Assembly: GCA_041191405.1 (NCBI GenBank)
Contig: JBEEOW010000011.1
Span: 46,369 to 110,368 of the forward strand
Length of the DNA: 64,000 nucleotides
Source: JBEEOW01 sp041191405
GTDB taxonomy: Bacteria > Bacteroidota > Bacteroidia > Cytophagales > UBA9547
Reading direction: 5' to 3'
The notes beneath the pieces are model-generated. The model saw only the letters and a program-made list of their open reading frames with translations, made no database searches and was not told where the DNA came from. Shown here piece after piece: positions 33,098 to 42,838 of the stretch; the first letter of the stretch is position 1; every line of letters starts with the position of its first letter. The translations under genes were made by a program, and so were the position numbers.

Positions 33098-36000
33098 TGG
33101 ATATAGATCAACTTTCAGAATTATTAGCTCAAGAAGGACTTGAGGTTGTAATTGGACTTGAAACACACATTCGTTTAAATACAAAAACAAAACTTTTCTG
33201 TTCTTGTCCAAATGAAGAAACCACTGTTGCTAACGAACATATTTGTTCTGTTTGTACCGGACAAATGGGTGTGTTACCAGCTATAAATCAAGAAGCAATT
33301 CGTAAAGCAATTTATTTTGGAAAGGCTGTAAATTCATCTTTCAAAAATGAAGTAATTTGTTGGGATAGAAAACATTACGAATATCCTGACCAACCAAAAA
33401 ATTTCCAATTAACACAGTTCCAAAAGCCTGTAATTCCAGATGGTGAAGTATACTGTTACAGAGATAATGGAACTAATTTTTCTGTTCAATTAGAACAAGT
33501 GCATTTAGAGGAAGATGCAGCTAAATTAATGCACGAAAAAAATCAAACATTGGTTGATTTTAACAAATCGGGTGTGCCATTGATTGAGGTTGTAACAAAA
33601 CCATGTATTCACGAATTGAAAGATGCGTCTGTTTATGCACAATATTTACAGCGTATTGTTCAAAATTTAGATATTTCTGAGGCTAATCTTGAAAAAGGTG
33701 AATTTAAATCAGACGTTTCGGTTTCGTTAAGAAAAAAAGGAACGCAAGATTTAAATGCTCGTACCGAAATCAAAAACTTGAACTCATTTAAGTTTATGGT
33801 TGAGGCTTTAGAAGAAGAGGTTAGCAAACAATTTGAGTATTACCAAGAGCATAACAAACAATTCCGCCCTGAGCAAACAACAGTACTTTGGGATGAAGAA
33901 TTGAAACGTACCAAGGTAATGCGTAAAAAAGAGTTTGCAGCTGATTATCGTTTTGCTTTAGAACCAGATATTCCTTTTGTAAGCATCAAAAAAGAAATAG
34001 AAACTATTCATGTTGATAGCAGATTATTGCCTTTCTCAATTGAAACTACTTTAATTGAAAGTGGAATTTTGCCTCAAGATGCTAAATTCTTCACTGCAAA
34101 TGCTGTTCGTTCACAAGTATTTTTAGGGGTAAATGAAAAATTAAACGACCCTGCATTTGTTGCTAAAGCATTGGCTAATAACTTAAAAGTTGAAGATTAC
34201 ACCAAAGTAACTACAACACAGTTGGCTGAAATGTTCTCATTATACAAAGCGGAGAAAATTACTGTTATTTTATTGCAACAAGCTTTAAAACAGTTAATTG
34301 AAGACTCAGCTTTTGATTATAATACATTCTTCTCTGAAAACTCAATTTCAGACGAAACCATACAACAAGCTATCGACAAAGCAATTGCTGAAAACCCAGA
34401 TGTTGCCGCTGATATTAAAGCAGGTAACCAAGGAAAAGCTGGTGTGTTGGTTGGTAAAATAACCAAAGAATTAGGCAAAGGTGCTAATGGAAAAGTAATT
34501 CGTGAGATGATACTTTCGCAATTAGCTGCCGCACAAATTGCTGAAAACAATGCTTCTAATGAGGGAAAATCTGTTAAAAATGCAGATGGTTCTTCAAATT
34601 CAGCTAAAAATGAGGAAGAAGAATTACGCCAAATTCCTGTAATTATTAAAGACAATTACAGAACGCATAAAATTTCTCAAATATCACAAGAGTTTATAAA
34701 TCAAGAAATTACATTATCAGGTTGGGTTGCAAGTTTACGTGACCACGGTGATTTAGTATTTATCGATTTAAGAGATTCAAGCTACGAAGTATTACAAGTT
34801 CGTTTGGATAGAAGTCACTTTGCTAACCTTGACGAATTGGCGAAATTAAAACCAGAATCTGTAATATTAGTAACAGGAAATATAATTCAACGTGCTGAAG
34901 ATGATTTCAATAGCAGTATTCGTACTGGTAAATTAGAAATGGATGCACGTAATTTAGAAATCCTGAATTTAGCAAAAACTTTACCTTTTGAAATTAAACG
35001 TGCTTCAAAAACAAATGAAGCTATTCGTTTCAAATACAAATTCTTAGATCATAGAAGTCAAGAGAATCGCTCAGCAATAATTAATCGCCATAAAGTGATT
35101 AAATTATTGCGTGATGTGCTTGACCAAGAGAACTTTATAGAAGTTGAAACTCCTGTATTAACTGCAGGTACAGATGAAGGTGCTCGTGAGTTTATTGTGC
35201 CAAGTCGTAAATTTGCAGGTTCGTTTTATACTTTACCACAAGCACCTCAGCAATTTAAACAAATGTTGATGGTAGGTGGATTTGAGCGTTATTTCCAGGT
35301 GGCTCGTTGTTTTAGAGATGAAGATTCTCGAGGCGACCGTCAGCCAGAATTTACGCAATTGGATATGGAAATGGCTTTTGCAAGTATGCAAGATATCATT
35401 GACCTAAATACAAAATTATTTACTGAAGTAGTAACTAAATTATATGGCGACAAATGGATATTAAAACCATTCCGTGTAATTGATTACTATGAAGCTATGG
35501 ATAAATATGGTTGTGACCGCCCTGACTTACGTTACGGACTTGAAATGCAAGACATTACAGATATTGTAAAAGAAACTACATTCCAAGTTTTTGCAAAACC
35601 AATTACTGATGGCGGTATTGTAAAATGTATTAAAGTGGATGCAGCTTTACAAAAACAACGTTTATCAAAAGGACAAATTGAAAAATTAACTGCCATTGCA
35701 CAAGAAAATGGTTTAGGTGGATTGGCATATATTTTTGTAAATGATGATGCTGCGGCTGAGCGTTTACAATCACCTATTATTAAATTTTTGGGTCAGGAAG
35801 TAGCTGAAAATATTGTAAAAGTAACCAATGCAACTGTTGGAGATGTAGTATTCTTCTCAGCGGCAAGCTATGCAACGGCAAATAAAGCCTTAGATGCAGT
35901 TCGTCAGGAATTAGGTAGAATGTTGAACTTAATTAACCCTAAAGAATTACATCCAGCTTGGGTAGTTGATTTCCCATTCTTTGAGAAAACAGACGAAGGT

Positions 36001-36441
36001 CGTTGGACATTTACCCACAACCCATTCTCAATGCCAAAAGTGAAAGACCTTGACAAACACATGAAAGGCGAAAACGTTGGCGAAATTATAGCTCAACAAT
36101 ACGATTTAGTATTGAATGGTTATGAAATTGGTGGAGGTTCGGTTCGTGCACACAAAGCCGAAATTTTAGAAGCAACCTACCGCAACATGGGTTACGACAA
36201 AGAAGAAATGAAGAAAAGCGTAGGTCACATGTACGAGGCATTCCAATACGGCGCACCTCCACACGGTGGTATTGCTTGGGGCGTTGACCGATTGATGATG
36301 ATTTTAGAACGCAAAACATCTATCCGAGAGGTAATGGCTTTCCCTAAAACAGGTTCAGGCGAAGACTTACAATTCGGTAGCCCTTCTCCTCTATCTAAGA
36401 AAAAGATAGAAGAAATGAATATCAGATTATTAAAAGAATAA
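33097..36441 (+). CDS. gatB/aspS: GatB fused to aspartyl-tRNA synthetase (covalent transamidosome component)
   Basis: A single uninterrupted frame of 1114 codons joins two complete enzymes. Residues 1-481 are GatB: VVIGLETHI, four zinc-type cysteines (C35, C37, C50, C53), and a C-terminal helical YqeY-like tail (NQGKAGVLVGKITKE). Residues 482-510 form an Asn/Ser/Glu-rich linker. From about 515 a full bacterial AspRS follows: anticodon-binding OB domain (SGWVASLRDHGD), class II motif 2 (FRDEDSRGDRQPEFTQLD), a GAD-like insertion and motif 3 (GIAWGVDRLMMILE). His550 occupies the position associated with non-discriminating AspRS. The fused protein should make Asp-tRNA-Asn and hand it to its own amidotransferase half. 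Confidence 0.93.
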   Translation: MDIDQLSELLAQEGLEVVIGLETHIRLNTKTKLFCSCPNEETTVANEHICSVCTGQMGVLPAINQEAIRKAIYFGKAVNSSFKNEVICWDRKHYEYPDQPKNFQLTQFQKPVIPDGEVYCYRDNGTNFSVQLEQVHLEEDAAKLMHEKNQTLVDFNKSGVPLIEVVTKPCIHELKDASVYAQYLQRIVQNLDISEANLEKGEFKSDVSVSLRKKGTQDLNARTEIKNLNSFKFMVEALEEEVSKQFEYYQEHNKQFRPEQTTVLWDEELKRTKVMRKKEFAADYRFALEPDIPFVSIKKEIETIHVDSRLLPFSIETTLIESGILPQDAKFFTANAVRSQVFLGVNEKLNDPAFVAKALANNLKVEDYTKVTTTQLAEMFSLYKAEKITVILLQQALKQLIEDSAFDYNTFFSENSISDETIQQAIDKAIAENPDVAADIKAGNQGKAGVLVGKITKELGKGANGKVIREMILSQLAAAQIAENNASNEGKSVKNADGSSNSAKNEEEELRQIPVIIKDNYRTHKISQISQEFINQEITLSGWVASLRDHGDLVFIDLRDSSYEVLQVRLDRSHFANLDELAKLKPESVILVTGNIIQRAEDDFNSSIRTGKLEMDARNLEILNLAKTLPFEIKRASKTNEAIRFKYKFLDHRSQENRSAIINRHKVIKLLRDVLDQENFIEVETPVLTAGTDEGAREFIVPSRKFAGSFYTLPQAPQQFKQMLMVGGFERYFQVARCFRDEDSRGDRQPEFTQLDMEMAFASMQDIIDLNTKLFTEVVTKLYGDKWILKPFRVIDYYEAMDKYGCDRPDLRYGLEMQDITDIVKETTFQVFAKPITDGGIVKCIKVDAALQKQRLSKGQIEKLTAIAQENGLGGLAYIFVNDDAAAERLQSPIIKFLGQEVAENIVKVTNATVGDVVFFSAASYATANKALDAVRQELGRMLNLINPKELHPAWVVDFPFFEKTDEGRWTFTHNPFSMPKVKDLDKHMKGENVGEIIAQQYDLVLNGYEIGGGSVRAHKAEILEATYRNMGYDKEEMKKSVGHMYEAFQYGAPPHGGIAWGVDRLMMILERKTSIREVMAFPKTGSGEDLQFGSPSPLSKKKIEEMNIRLLKE

Positions 36442-36467
36442 AAAAAGGGACGTAAGTTCCTTTTTTT
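36440..36467 (+). terminator. Terminator of the gat operon
   Basis: A-rich arm ending GGGA, loop CGTAAG, then TTCC and seven T residues. The stem is short and imperfect, but its position 1-2 bases after the stop fits. Confidence 0.6.
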
Positions 36468-36488
36468 ATTCTTTTATAAGTGTTAGGT

Positions 36489-39400
36489 TTATCTTAAAAT
36501 GTAAAGTTTGCCCCAATTATTTTTAAAAGCTTTATCTCCAGCAGTTTCTCTATGTTCTAAATCTTGCCCGTTTGATTTTAATAACACACGATACATATAA
36601 ACTCCATTTGCCAATTTATCTCCAAATTCATCTCTGCCATCCCAAACAAAATCTGTAGCATGAGAACCAATTTTTAAAGGTCCCAACTCATCTTGTGTAA
36701 TTTCTCTAACTACTTTGCCTGTTACAGTCATAATTTGAATTTTTACTTGATCAGGAACTACATTTCCTGTTAAAGTATAAACAAATCTTGTTGCATTTGA
36801 AAATGGATTTGGATACGGATAAAAATTAGTTACTGTAGACTTATTAATCACTTCAAATTCAACTTGATAAGGTTGTTTACCAGCTTTATTCCCTGTTTGA
36901 TCTGCCCCTTGAACTCTAAGTGTATATCTACCATCGCTTAAATTTTTAGGTAAATATTGAACTGTTAGTTGATTGTTATTTGTATTTGTTGGATATGAAA
37001 CTTTAATATCTGGTGAAGTAAATGGAATTTTAGTAAATGAGCATGATTCACAAGTTTTAATCAAAATATCCATACCTATAGTATCATTTTTTAAAAGATA
37101 TTTATTTTCATCTTTTACATTAATTGAGATTGTTGGGTTTGGTTGAACTATATCACCATTTGCAATTCTTGAACCATCAAAAAGCACATCCAACATTGGA
37201 TTTTGAGCATCAGCATTTACTTTAAATGGCAATACCCATATATTATTATCATATACTTTTTCAGGTTGGTATTTTTGATTTAAATAAACTTGAATACTAT
37301 TATTTCCAACATGTCCTACAGTATTAAAGCTTTTTGTAAATCTAAATATCGAATCTTTGGGTAAAGTTTGATTTAATGTATCTATTTTACTTTGAATCAA
37401 ATTGTTATTATTTGTCCAAGTATAAGTTACATAAAATGGCGACTTAAATTCAACCTCACTTATATTTTTAAAATTATAATCTAAATCAATAGTTTCCCCT
37501 TCCTCAACATTTTTTAGATTTATATATTTTGTTGGATTATTTACATTCACAATTCCTTCAGGTACTTGTTCGTACAAAACTTGAAGTCTCTTCACCTGTG
37601 CAGGAGAAAGATTATCCTTATCTTTTAAATTCAATTTTATAGATAAATATGGATAAATTGCTGCGTCAACAACTTTACTTAAATCAAATCCATCTGCAAG
37701 CATTGTATCTGACATAAGTAAGGATTGTTGTCCATTTTGCATATAACCGATTACATCAACACTCCAATCATCAGTCGAAGGTGATTCTTCTGAAATAAAT
37801 TCTCTATAAAAATTCCCCCATTTGGAAGTTGGTCCAATTTTAGGTGTCATAATTTCACCTTGACTTGATGGTGATTCAAATGTATAGTTTAAATTTAACA
37901 CTTGATTTTGTGGTATTGTAGAACTATTTAAATTAGGAACTAACTCCTGAATTGGACCAACTCCTTTTTGACCAAAATAAATATAAGGATAACCATCTTT
38001 CAATTCTCCCAGTTTTGTACATCCAAGTGTTGCTACTTTTTTATCCAAAAATTTATGATAAGGTGGAGTAAAATTACCCGAAGCCCATGATTCATAATAT
38101 GCATTTCCTGAACTTACTAATAAAACATAATCGCCATCTTTAACTGAATCACAATAAGTCCCAAAAAATCCTTTGTAGTCAAAATTTGGATCGTAAAAAT
38201 TAGGATTTAGATTAACTAACCTATTAACAGGTGATTTTTTACAAGTCATCAAAGGAACACCTCTAAATAAAACATCTGTTAATAAAGTATATGGTTTTAA
38301 TGTTGCTTTATCAAAAGCAATTGCCAAAATCCCTTCTCCTCCATAAAACTCACAAGCACCATTCGTTACTACAGGAAAGTCATTAAGGTAGATTGATGTA
38401 AATTTGTAAGTTCCAGAACCGCCAATTGTACTTACATCCAATTTTATTTTGTTATTCTGAAATTTATATTTTTTGGACAATGTATCTTGGTAAATCCCTC
38501 CAGAATATGAATTACCATACAATTGCTCAAATTTAGCTTGTGACCAACCTTCACTTCCCGAATTAATAAATATAAATGAACTTTGAGCTATAAATTGTAA
38601 TTCACCAGCTTGTAAAGTTTTATATTTAACTCTCCAAAAATATACAACCGAATCTGTAGTTGAAGGTATATTTTGACTTAAATCTACATTATCCCAGATA
38701 GCAGTTTGTGCAGCGTTTATGGTTTGGGTTCTATAAAGTGGACTATTAAATTTAAAACTAGTGTCTAACTCAAAAACATAATCCCTATTCGCACTTAATA
38801 AATCTGCACTTTGAGCTACAAGATGAGTTGTTTGTTTATTTACTACACTATATTCCAATGGTAATAAACAATTTATATTACTTTTTGGTATAAAATAGTT
38901 AAATGAAGCTGCATTGTTTGAATACGATACTTCATCAATTTGATTTCCATAGTTGATATATAAATTAAAAGTATTTAAACCAGATGTTGAGATATCTTTT
39001 GTTTTAAATACATAATAAATAGTATCACTATTTGCAACTGGACTTACTTTGTATAAAGGTAAATTAATAGTTTGACCATCAACTATTCTATCTATTGATA
39101 GTTCAATATCTTCATTTATAACTTTACCAAAATTACGAACAACAATTGCTAAAGCAAATGAATCAGAGAGTGCAGTTATTGGTTTTCCATCTAGTGATTT
39201 TACAAAAATTTCATCTTTAGAGATTGAATAATCTGGTTTTGTTGGAGCAAACATTACAATTGAAGGGTCGCCTTGAATAATCCATTGTTCAATATGAGCC
39301 TTTTGACGTTCATTATTTGTACCTGGAAAAGTATTGATGTGGGCTTGATGTATTTTTCCAATAGATTTTGAATAATAATTACTATCCGCAAATGCTAACC

Positions 39401-41528
39401 CATAAAAAACCCTCATGTTTGTTTCAAGTAAATCAACAAAAGCATAATCGGTACTTCCCAAAAATGCAACAGCTCCTTTATTTGGGGTTTTTAACCAATC
39501 TTCACCAAATGAATAGTATCCATCACTACTTATTCCATTAAATGGATTTCCAGCTTTACATCCATGCATTAAAATTAATGGGTATTTTCCTTGATTATCA
39601 TATCCAAAAACAGGATTAGAAACCATTCCTATATCAATATCAGAGGTTGCTGGAGAAGAGTGACCAAAAAATGAAATTATACTTAAACCATTATTTAGTT
39701 GGGTATTGATATTAAAAACCTGAATATCAGTAGTTGACTTTGAAAATGATGTAACTTTTGCACCTATATATGGACCTTCAATGGTACGTTTTGCATTATT
39801 TACAATTGATTTAAACTCTTCAATTTGATCATTATCACCTCCTCCACTTAAATGTACAACATTTTTACGCCAAGGTAAATTTAAACTTAAGCTCTCATGT
39901 GACTTTACTTTATCTAAATATGCAACAACATCTGCTGAGTTAATCGCAGAATACCTACCAGTTGCAATTAATGGAGCTAATTTACTGTTTCTTAATTCAT
40001 TACTAAATTTTATATCAGACCCTGGAAATCCATAAGTTGGGATTCTAAAATCTTTTAAGGTATCGCTTATAGTACGATAAGCAGAATAACTTAAATCATA
40101 AGCTTTTCCTAAAATAAATAAATATTGAGGAATAGTAGTTGTATCAAGACTAGTATGAATACAATAATTTCTAATTGAAACTGGTGTTAATAAACCGTAA
40201 GAGTATTGGTCGTAAATTTCGTTTATATCGATTGTGGTTGTGTCATAACCTCCTCCAATAATTGATTTTCGGTAAGATGCATATGCCCTTACAGGATTTG
40301 TTACTGTGTTTGTAGGTTTTGCTAGTTCAGGATGATATAGAATTACAAATTGATTTGAAGAATTTTTCAATAAATTCCTCATTTTAACTTGAAACACTTC
40401 TGTTAAATAAATTATTGAACTAGACTTTTGCACCCAAATCCTTGAATTGTTGGATGAATTTGGTAACATAACTCTTATTGAATCACTTGAAAATGGTGTC
40501 AATAATTGAAAATTTGAAGAATCAGAAATATCATAAAAAATGGAAGCACTATATTTATTTTTATCAAAACTTAAATAATTACCAGTATTAGCTTGTGTAA
40601 AAAATGTATTGTTGTTGGTGTTATTTGCCTTTTCAGGATATTGAATATTGATCCATGCAACAGCATACGCTGACCCAGCAATTGAATTTACAAATGATAC
40701 ATATATCGAATCATCTAATTCATTTTCATCAGTAATTGTAAATGAACCTTCTAATGATTTAGTTCCGTAAGAAGAAAGTGTATCTACAGAAATTTGTTGA
40801 GTTTTTGATTTGCCATATTTAACAAAAATTTTGTGTGACCTATCATTAACTCCGGTTAATTTATATTTAACTATAAATGGAACTCCACCATTAGCCCTAT
40901 TTTTTAGATTAATTAAAAAATCACTTTGTCCATTTATCCTATCCGATGTCCACCCCTCACCACTTACATAATCGGAAGCATGTAGTTTTTCATCAATTGA
41001 ACCAGCTGATGAATAATATCTATTAAAAACAAAGGTTGTATCTTTAATATGAGTTGTTATTGTATTTCCAGCAATTGGAGTATTATTTATTGTTATACGT
41101 TTACCTTCAGCACCTCCCCAAGTAAAAAAGTAATAATTAACATCAGAAAATAAGTTATAGTATTTATTTATTTGAGCAGTATCTGACGCATATAATGTTC
41201 TATCAATTCTTCCATCATTTTTTGTCCCCCAAAATTCAATATATGAAGTACCAACATCACCTGTAAAAACATCATTAAAAGCTATTTCCTTTCCCATGTT
41301 AAAAAGTTTAATAGTATTTTTTTGAGCAGTACCAATAGGTACATTGTTAAAAATCAAATCATTATACATAATTCTGTGAATACCTGTATTTTTTACAGGA
41401 ACTTTCACATATTGTTTTGTATAATCAATCCATTCATTGTTTAGTTTAGGGGTTTGCCCAAATGAAATATTGATTATTGAAAAAAAAAGTGATACACAAA
41501 GGAAATATTTTATTAAGCTTATTTTCAT
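36489..41528 (-). CDS. PorU2-like type IX secretion sortase (C25 peptidase)
   Basis: 1679 residues with a signal peptide (first about 24 residues), a beta-rich N-terminal region, a gingipain-type C25 domain with catalytic His623 (FFGHSSP) and Cys657 (LMHGCKAG), CARDB-like beta domains, and a C-terminal FlgD-like domain beginning FYPYPNPF. PorU-type proteases on the cell surface cut the C-terminal sorting domain from T9SS cargo and attach anionic lipopolysaccharide. This length and the C-terminal domain fit the PorU2 group more than classical PorU. It is 21 bases downstream of the PorV/PorQ-family gene, consistent with a PorU-PorV partnership. Two cargo genes with such sorting domains lie at 59.5-62.3 kb. 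Confidence 0.85.
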   Translation of the reverse strand: MKISLIKYFLCVSLFFSIINISFGQTPKLNNEWIDYTKQYVKVPVKNTGIHRIMYNDLIFNNVPIGTAQKNTIKLFNMGKEIAFNDVFTGDVGTSYIEFWGTKNDGRIDRTLYASDTAQINKYYNLFSDVNYYFFTWGGAEGKRITINNTPIAGNTITTHIKDTTFVFNRYYSSAGSIDEKLHASDYVSGEGWTSDRINGQSDFLINLKNRANGGVPFIVKYKLTGVNDRSHKIFVKYGKSKTQQISVDTLSSYGTKSLEGSFTITDENELDDSIYVSFVNSIAGSAYAVAWINIQYPEKANNTNNNTFFTQANTGNYLSFDKNKYSASIFYDISDSSNFQLLTPFSSDSIRVMLPNSSNNSRIWVQKSSSIIYLTEVFQVKMRNLLKNSSNQFVILYHPELAKPTNTVTNPVRAYASYRKSIIGGGYDTTTIDINEIYDQYSYGLLTPVSIRNYCIHTSLDTTTIPQYLFILGKAYDLSYSAYRTISDTLKDFRIPTYGFPGSDIKFSNELRNSKLAPLIATGRYSAINSADVVAYLDKVKSHESLSLNLPWRKNVVHLSGGGDNDQIEEFKSIVNNAKRTIEGPYIGAKVTSFSKSTTDIQVFNINTQLNNGLSIISFFGHSSPATSDIDIGMVSNPVFGYDNQGKYPLILMHGCKAGNPFNGISSDGYYSFGEDWLKTPNKGAVAFLGSTDYAFVDLLETNMRVFYGLAFADSNYYSKSIGKIHQAHINTFPGTNNERQKAHIEQWIIQGDPSIVMFAPTKPDYSISKDEIFVKSLDGKPITALSDSFALAIVVRNFGKVINEDIELSIDRIVDGQTINLPLYKVSPVANSDTIYYVFKTKDISTSGLNTFNLYINYGNQIDEVSYSNNAASFNYFIPKSNINCLLPLEYSVVNKQTTHLVAQSADLLSANRDYVFELDTSFKFNSPLYRTQTINAAQTAIWDNVDLSQNIPSTTDSVVYFWRVKYKTLQAGELQFIAQSSFIFINSGSEGWSQAKFEQLYGNSYSGGIYQDTLSKKYKFQNNKIKLDVSTIGGSGTYKFTSIYLNDFPVVTNGACEFYGGEGILAIAFDKATLKPYTLLTDVLFRGVPLMTCKKSPVNRLVNLNPNFYDPNFDYKGFFGTYCDSVKDGDYVLLVSSGNAYYESWASGNFTPPYHKFLDKKVATLGCTKLGELKDGYPYIYFGQKGVGPIQELVPNLNSSTIPQNQVLNLNYTFESPSSQGEIMTPKIGPTSKWGNFYREFISEESPSTDDWSVDVIGYMQNGQQSLLMSDTMLADGFDLSKVVDAAIYPYLSIKLNLKDKDNLSPAQVKRLQVLYEQVPEGIVNVNNPTKYINLKNVEEGETIDLDYNFKNISEVEFKSPFYVTYTWTNNNNLIQSKIDTLNQTLPKDSIFRFTKSFNTVGHVGNNSIQVYLNQKYQPEKVYDNNIWVLPFKVNADAQNPMLDVLFDGSRIANGDIVQPNPTISINVKDENKYLLKNDTIGMDILIKTCESCSFTKIPFTSPDIKVSYPTNTNNNQLTVQYLPKNLSDGRYTLRVQGADQTGNKAGKQPYQVEFEVINKSTVTNFYPYPNPFSNATRFVYTLTGNVVPDQVKIQIMTVTGKVVREITQDELGPLKIGSHATDFVWDGRDEFGDKLANGVYMYRVLLKSNGQDLEHRETAGDKAFKNNWGKLYILR

Positions 41529-41549
41529 ATTAAACTGAATTACTTATAA

Positions 41550-42632
41550 TTATATACCAACTTTTAACGATACAATATTTGAATATAAACCACTTTGACT
41601 AATACCTGCCAATGTTGTAAGTGCATAGTCAAGTGAGAATCTATTTATCTTAACTCCTACTCCAAAATTTGGACTAATGCTCCAGTATTTATCCGTAGTA
41701 TAATCTTTTTTAAGTTGCTGAATATTAGCTATTCCTGCACGTATAAATATTTTTTTAGAGTAATCAATCTCAAGTCCTATTTTGGGGTCAGTAGAGAATG
41801 CCTTTGTACTAATTACTGTATTTCTTTTACCATCAAAAGTGAAATCAAAATCTGCTGATGCTAAAACTCCATATTTTTCTTTAAACCTAAATTCTCTTGC
41901 AAACCCTAATATTAATCGAGGCAATGTTAATTCAATTGAATTTGTAGGTATTGTATTATTTGTTGCAGTGTAAACATCTTTTAACAATTCACTATTTACA
42001 GACCACATATTCCAAGTATTAGTTATATCCCTTATCATTGCACCTAAATACCATTTTTTGTATTTATATTTTGCAGAAGCATCTACCCCTATTCCCCATG
42101 CATTTGCAAACGAACCTACATTCCTATAAATAACTTTAAAATTTGCACCTACATTTAAACCACTAATACCTAAATTTTTACGAGCGTATGACAACAAAAA
42201 TGCATTATCAGTTGCAGAGAAAAATCGAATATTATTGTAATTAATAGTTCCTGAAGCATCATATAAAAAACGTGTATCCGGAATATTATCAATACCAAAA
42301 CGAATATATGAAAGTGCAAGAGTACTTGAAGTATCTAATTTTGTTGCTACAGAAGCATAATCAAACTTAGCAATACCTGCAAAATACTCTGCGTGCATAT
42401 ACGCAACTTCGTATTTGTTTGACAATGAAGTTAATCCAGCAGGATTCCAATAGCCAGCATACACATCGTTTGTTACAGCAACTTGGGTATTTCCCATACC
42501 TAATGCCCTAGCACCAATACCAATATTTAAAAATTCGTTACTATATTTTGGTGCATTTATCGACGATTGAGCGAGAGCAAAAGTACTTCCAGCAAATAAT
42601 ATACAAGCCGTTTTGATTGATTTAAGCCACAT
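41550..42632 (-). CDS. PorV/PorQ-family outer membrane protein (T9SS)
   Basis: 360 residues with a signal peptide (cleavage after FALA) and a predicted beta-barrel in the PorV/PorQ (UPF0164-like) family: FLNIGIGARALGMGNTQVA at the mature N-terminus and VYAGYWNPAGLTSL. PorV is an outer-membrane shuttle that carries T9SS cargo from the translocon to the PorU sortase. Its position immediately upstream of the PorU2-like gene, in the same transcript, fits that role. PorQ instead of PorV remains possible. Confidence 0.85.
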   Translation of the reverse strand: MWLKSIKTACILFAGSTFALAQSSINAPKYSNEFLNIGIGARALGMGNTQVAVTNDVYAGYWNPAGLTSLSNKYEVAYMHAEYFAGIAKFDYASVATKLDTSSTLALSYIRFGIDNIPDTRFLYDASGTINYNNIRFFSATDNAFLLSYARKNLGISGLNVGANFKVIYRNVGSFANAWGIGVDASAKYKYKKWYLGAMIRDITNTWNMWSVNSELLKDVYTATNNTIPTNSIELTLPRLILGFAREFRFKEKYGVLASADFDFTFDGKRNTVISTKAFSTDPKIGLEIDYSKKIFIRAGIANIQQLKKDYTTDKYWSISPNFGVGVKINRFSLDYALTTLAGISQSGLYSNIVSLKVGI

Positions 42633-42838
42633 AGTTTTAAAACATTTATTAAATGATGCACTAAAAACGCAACATTTTCAATTTCATTGTTTAATATGTA
42701 AAAGTAATACAAAAAATGCGAAATTATTGAGCATATATAATTTTGTTTTTGAATTTTAAGAGGATATTTTCATTTTTATTGACCATAAAATGTACACTTC
42801 CGTATGAAGCCCTAAGATTTCATTTAAACATCTAGGCC

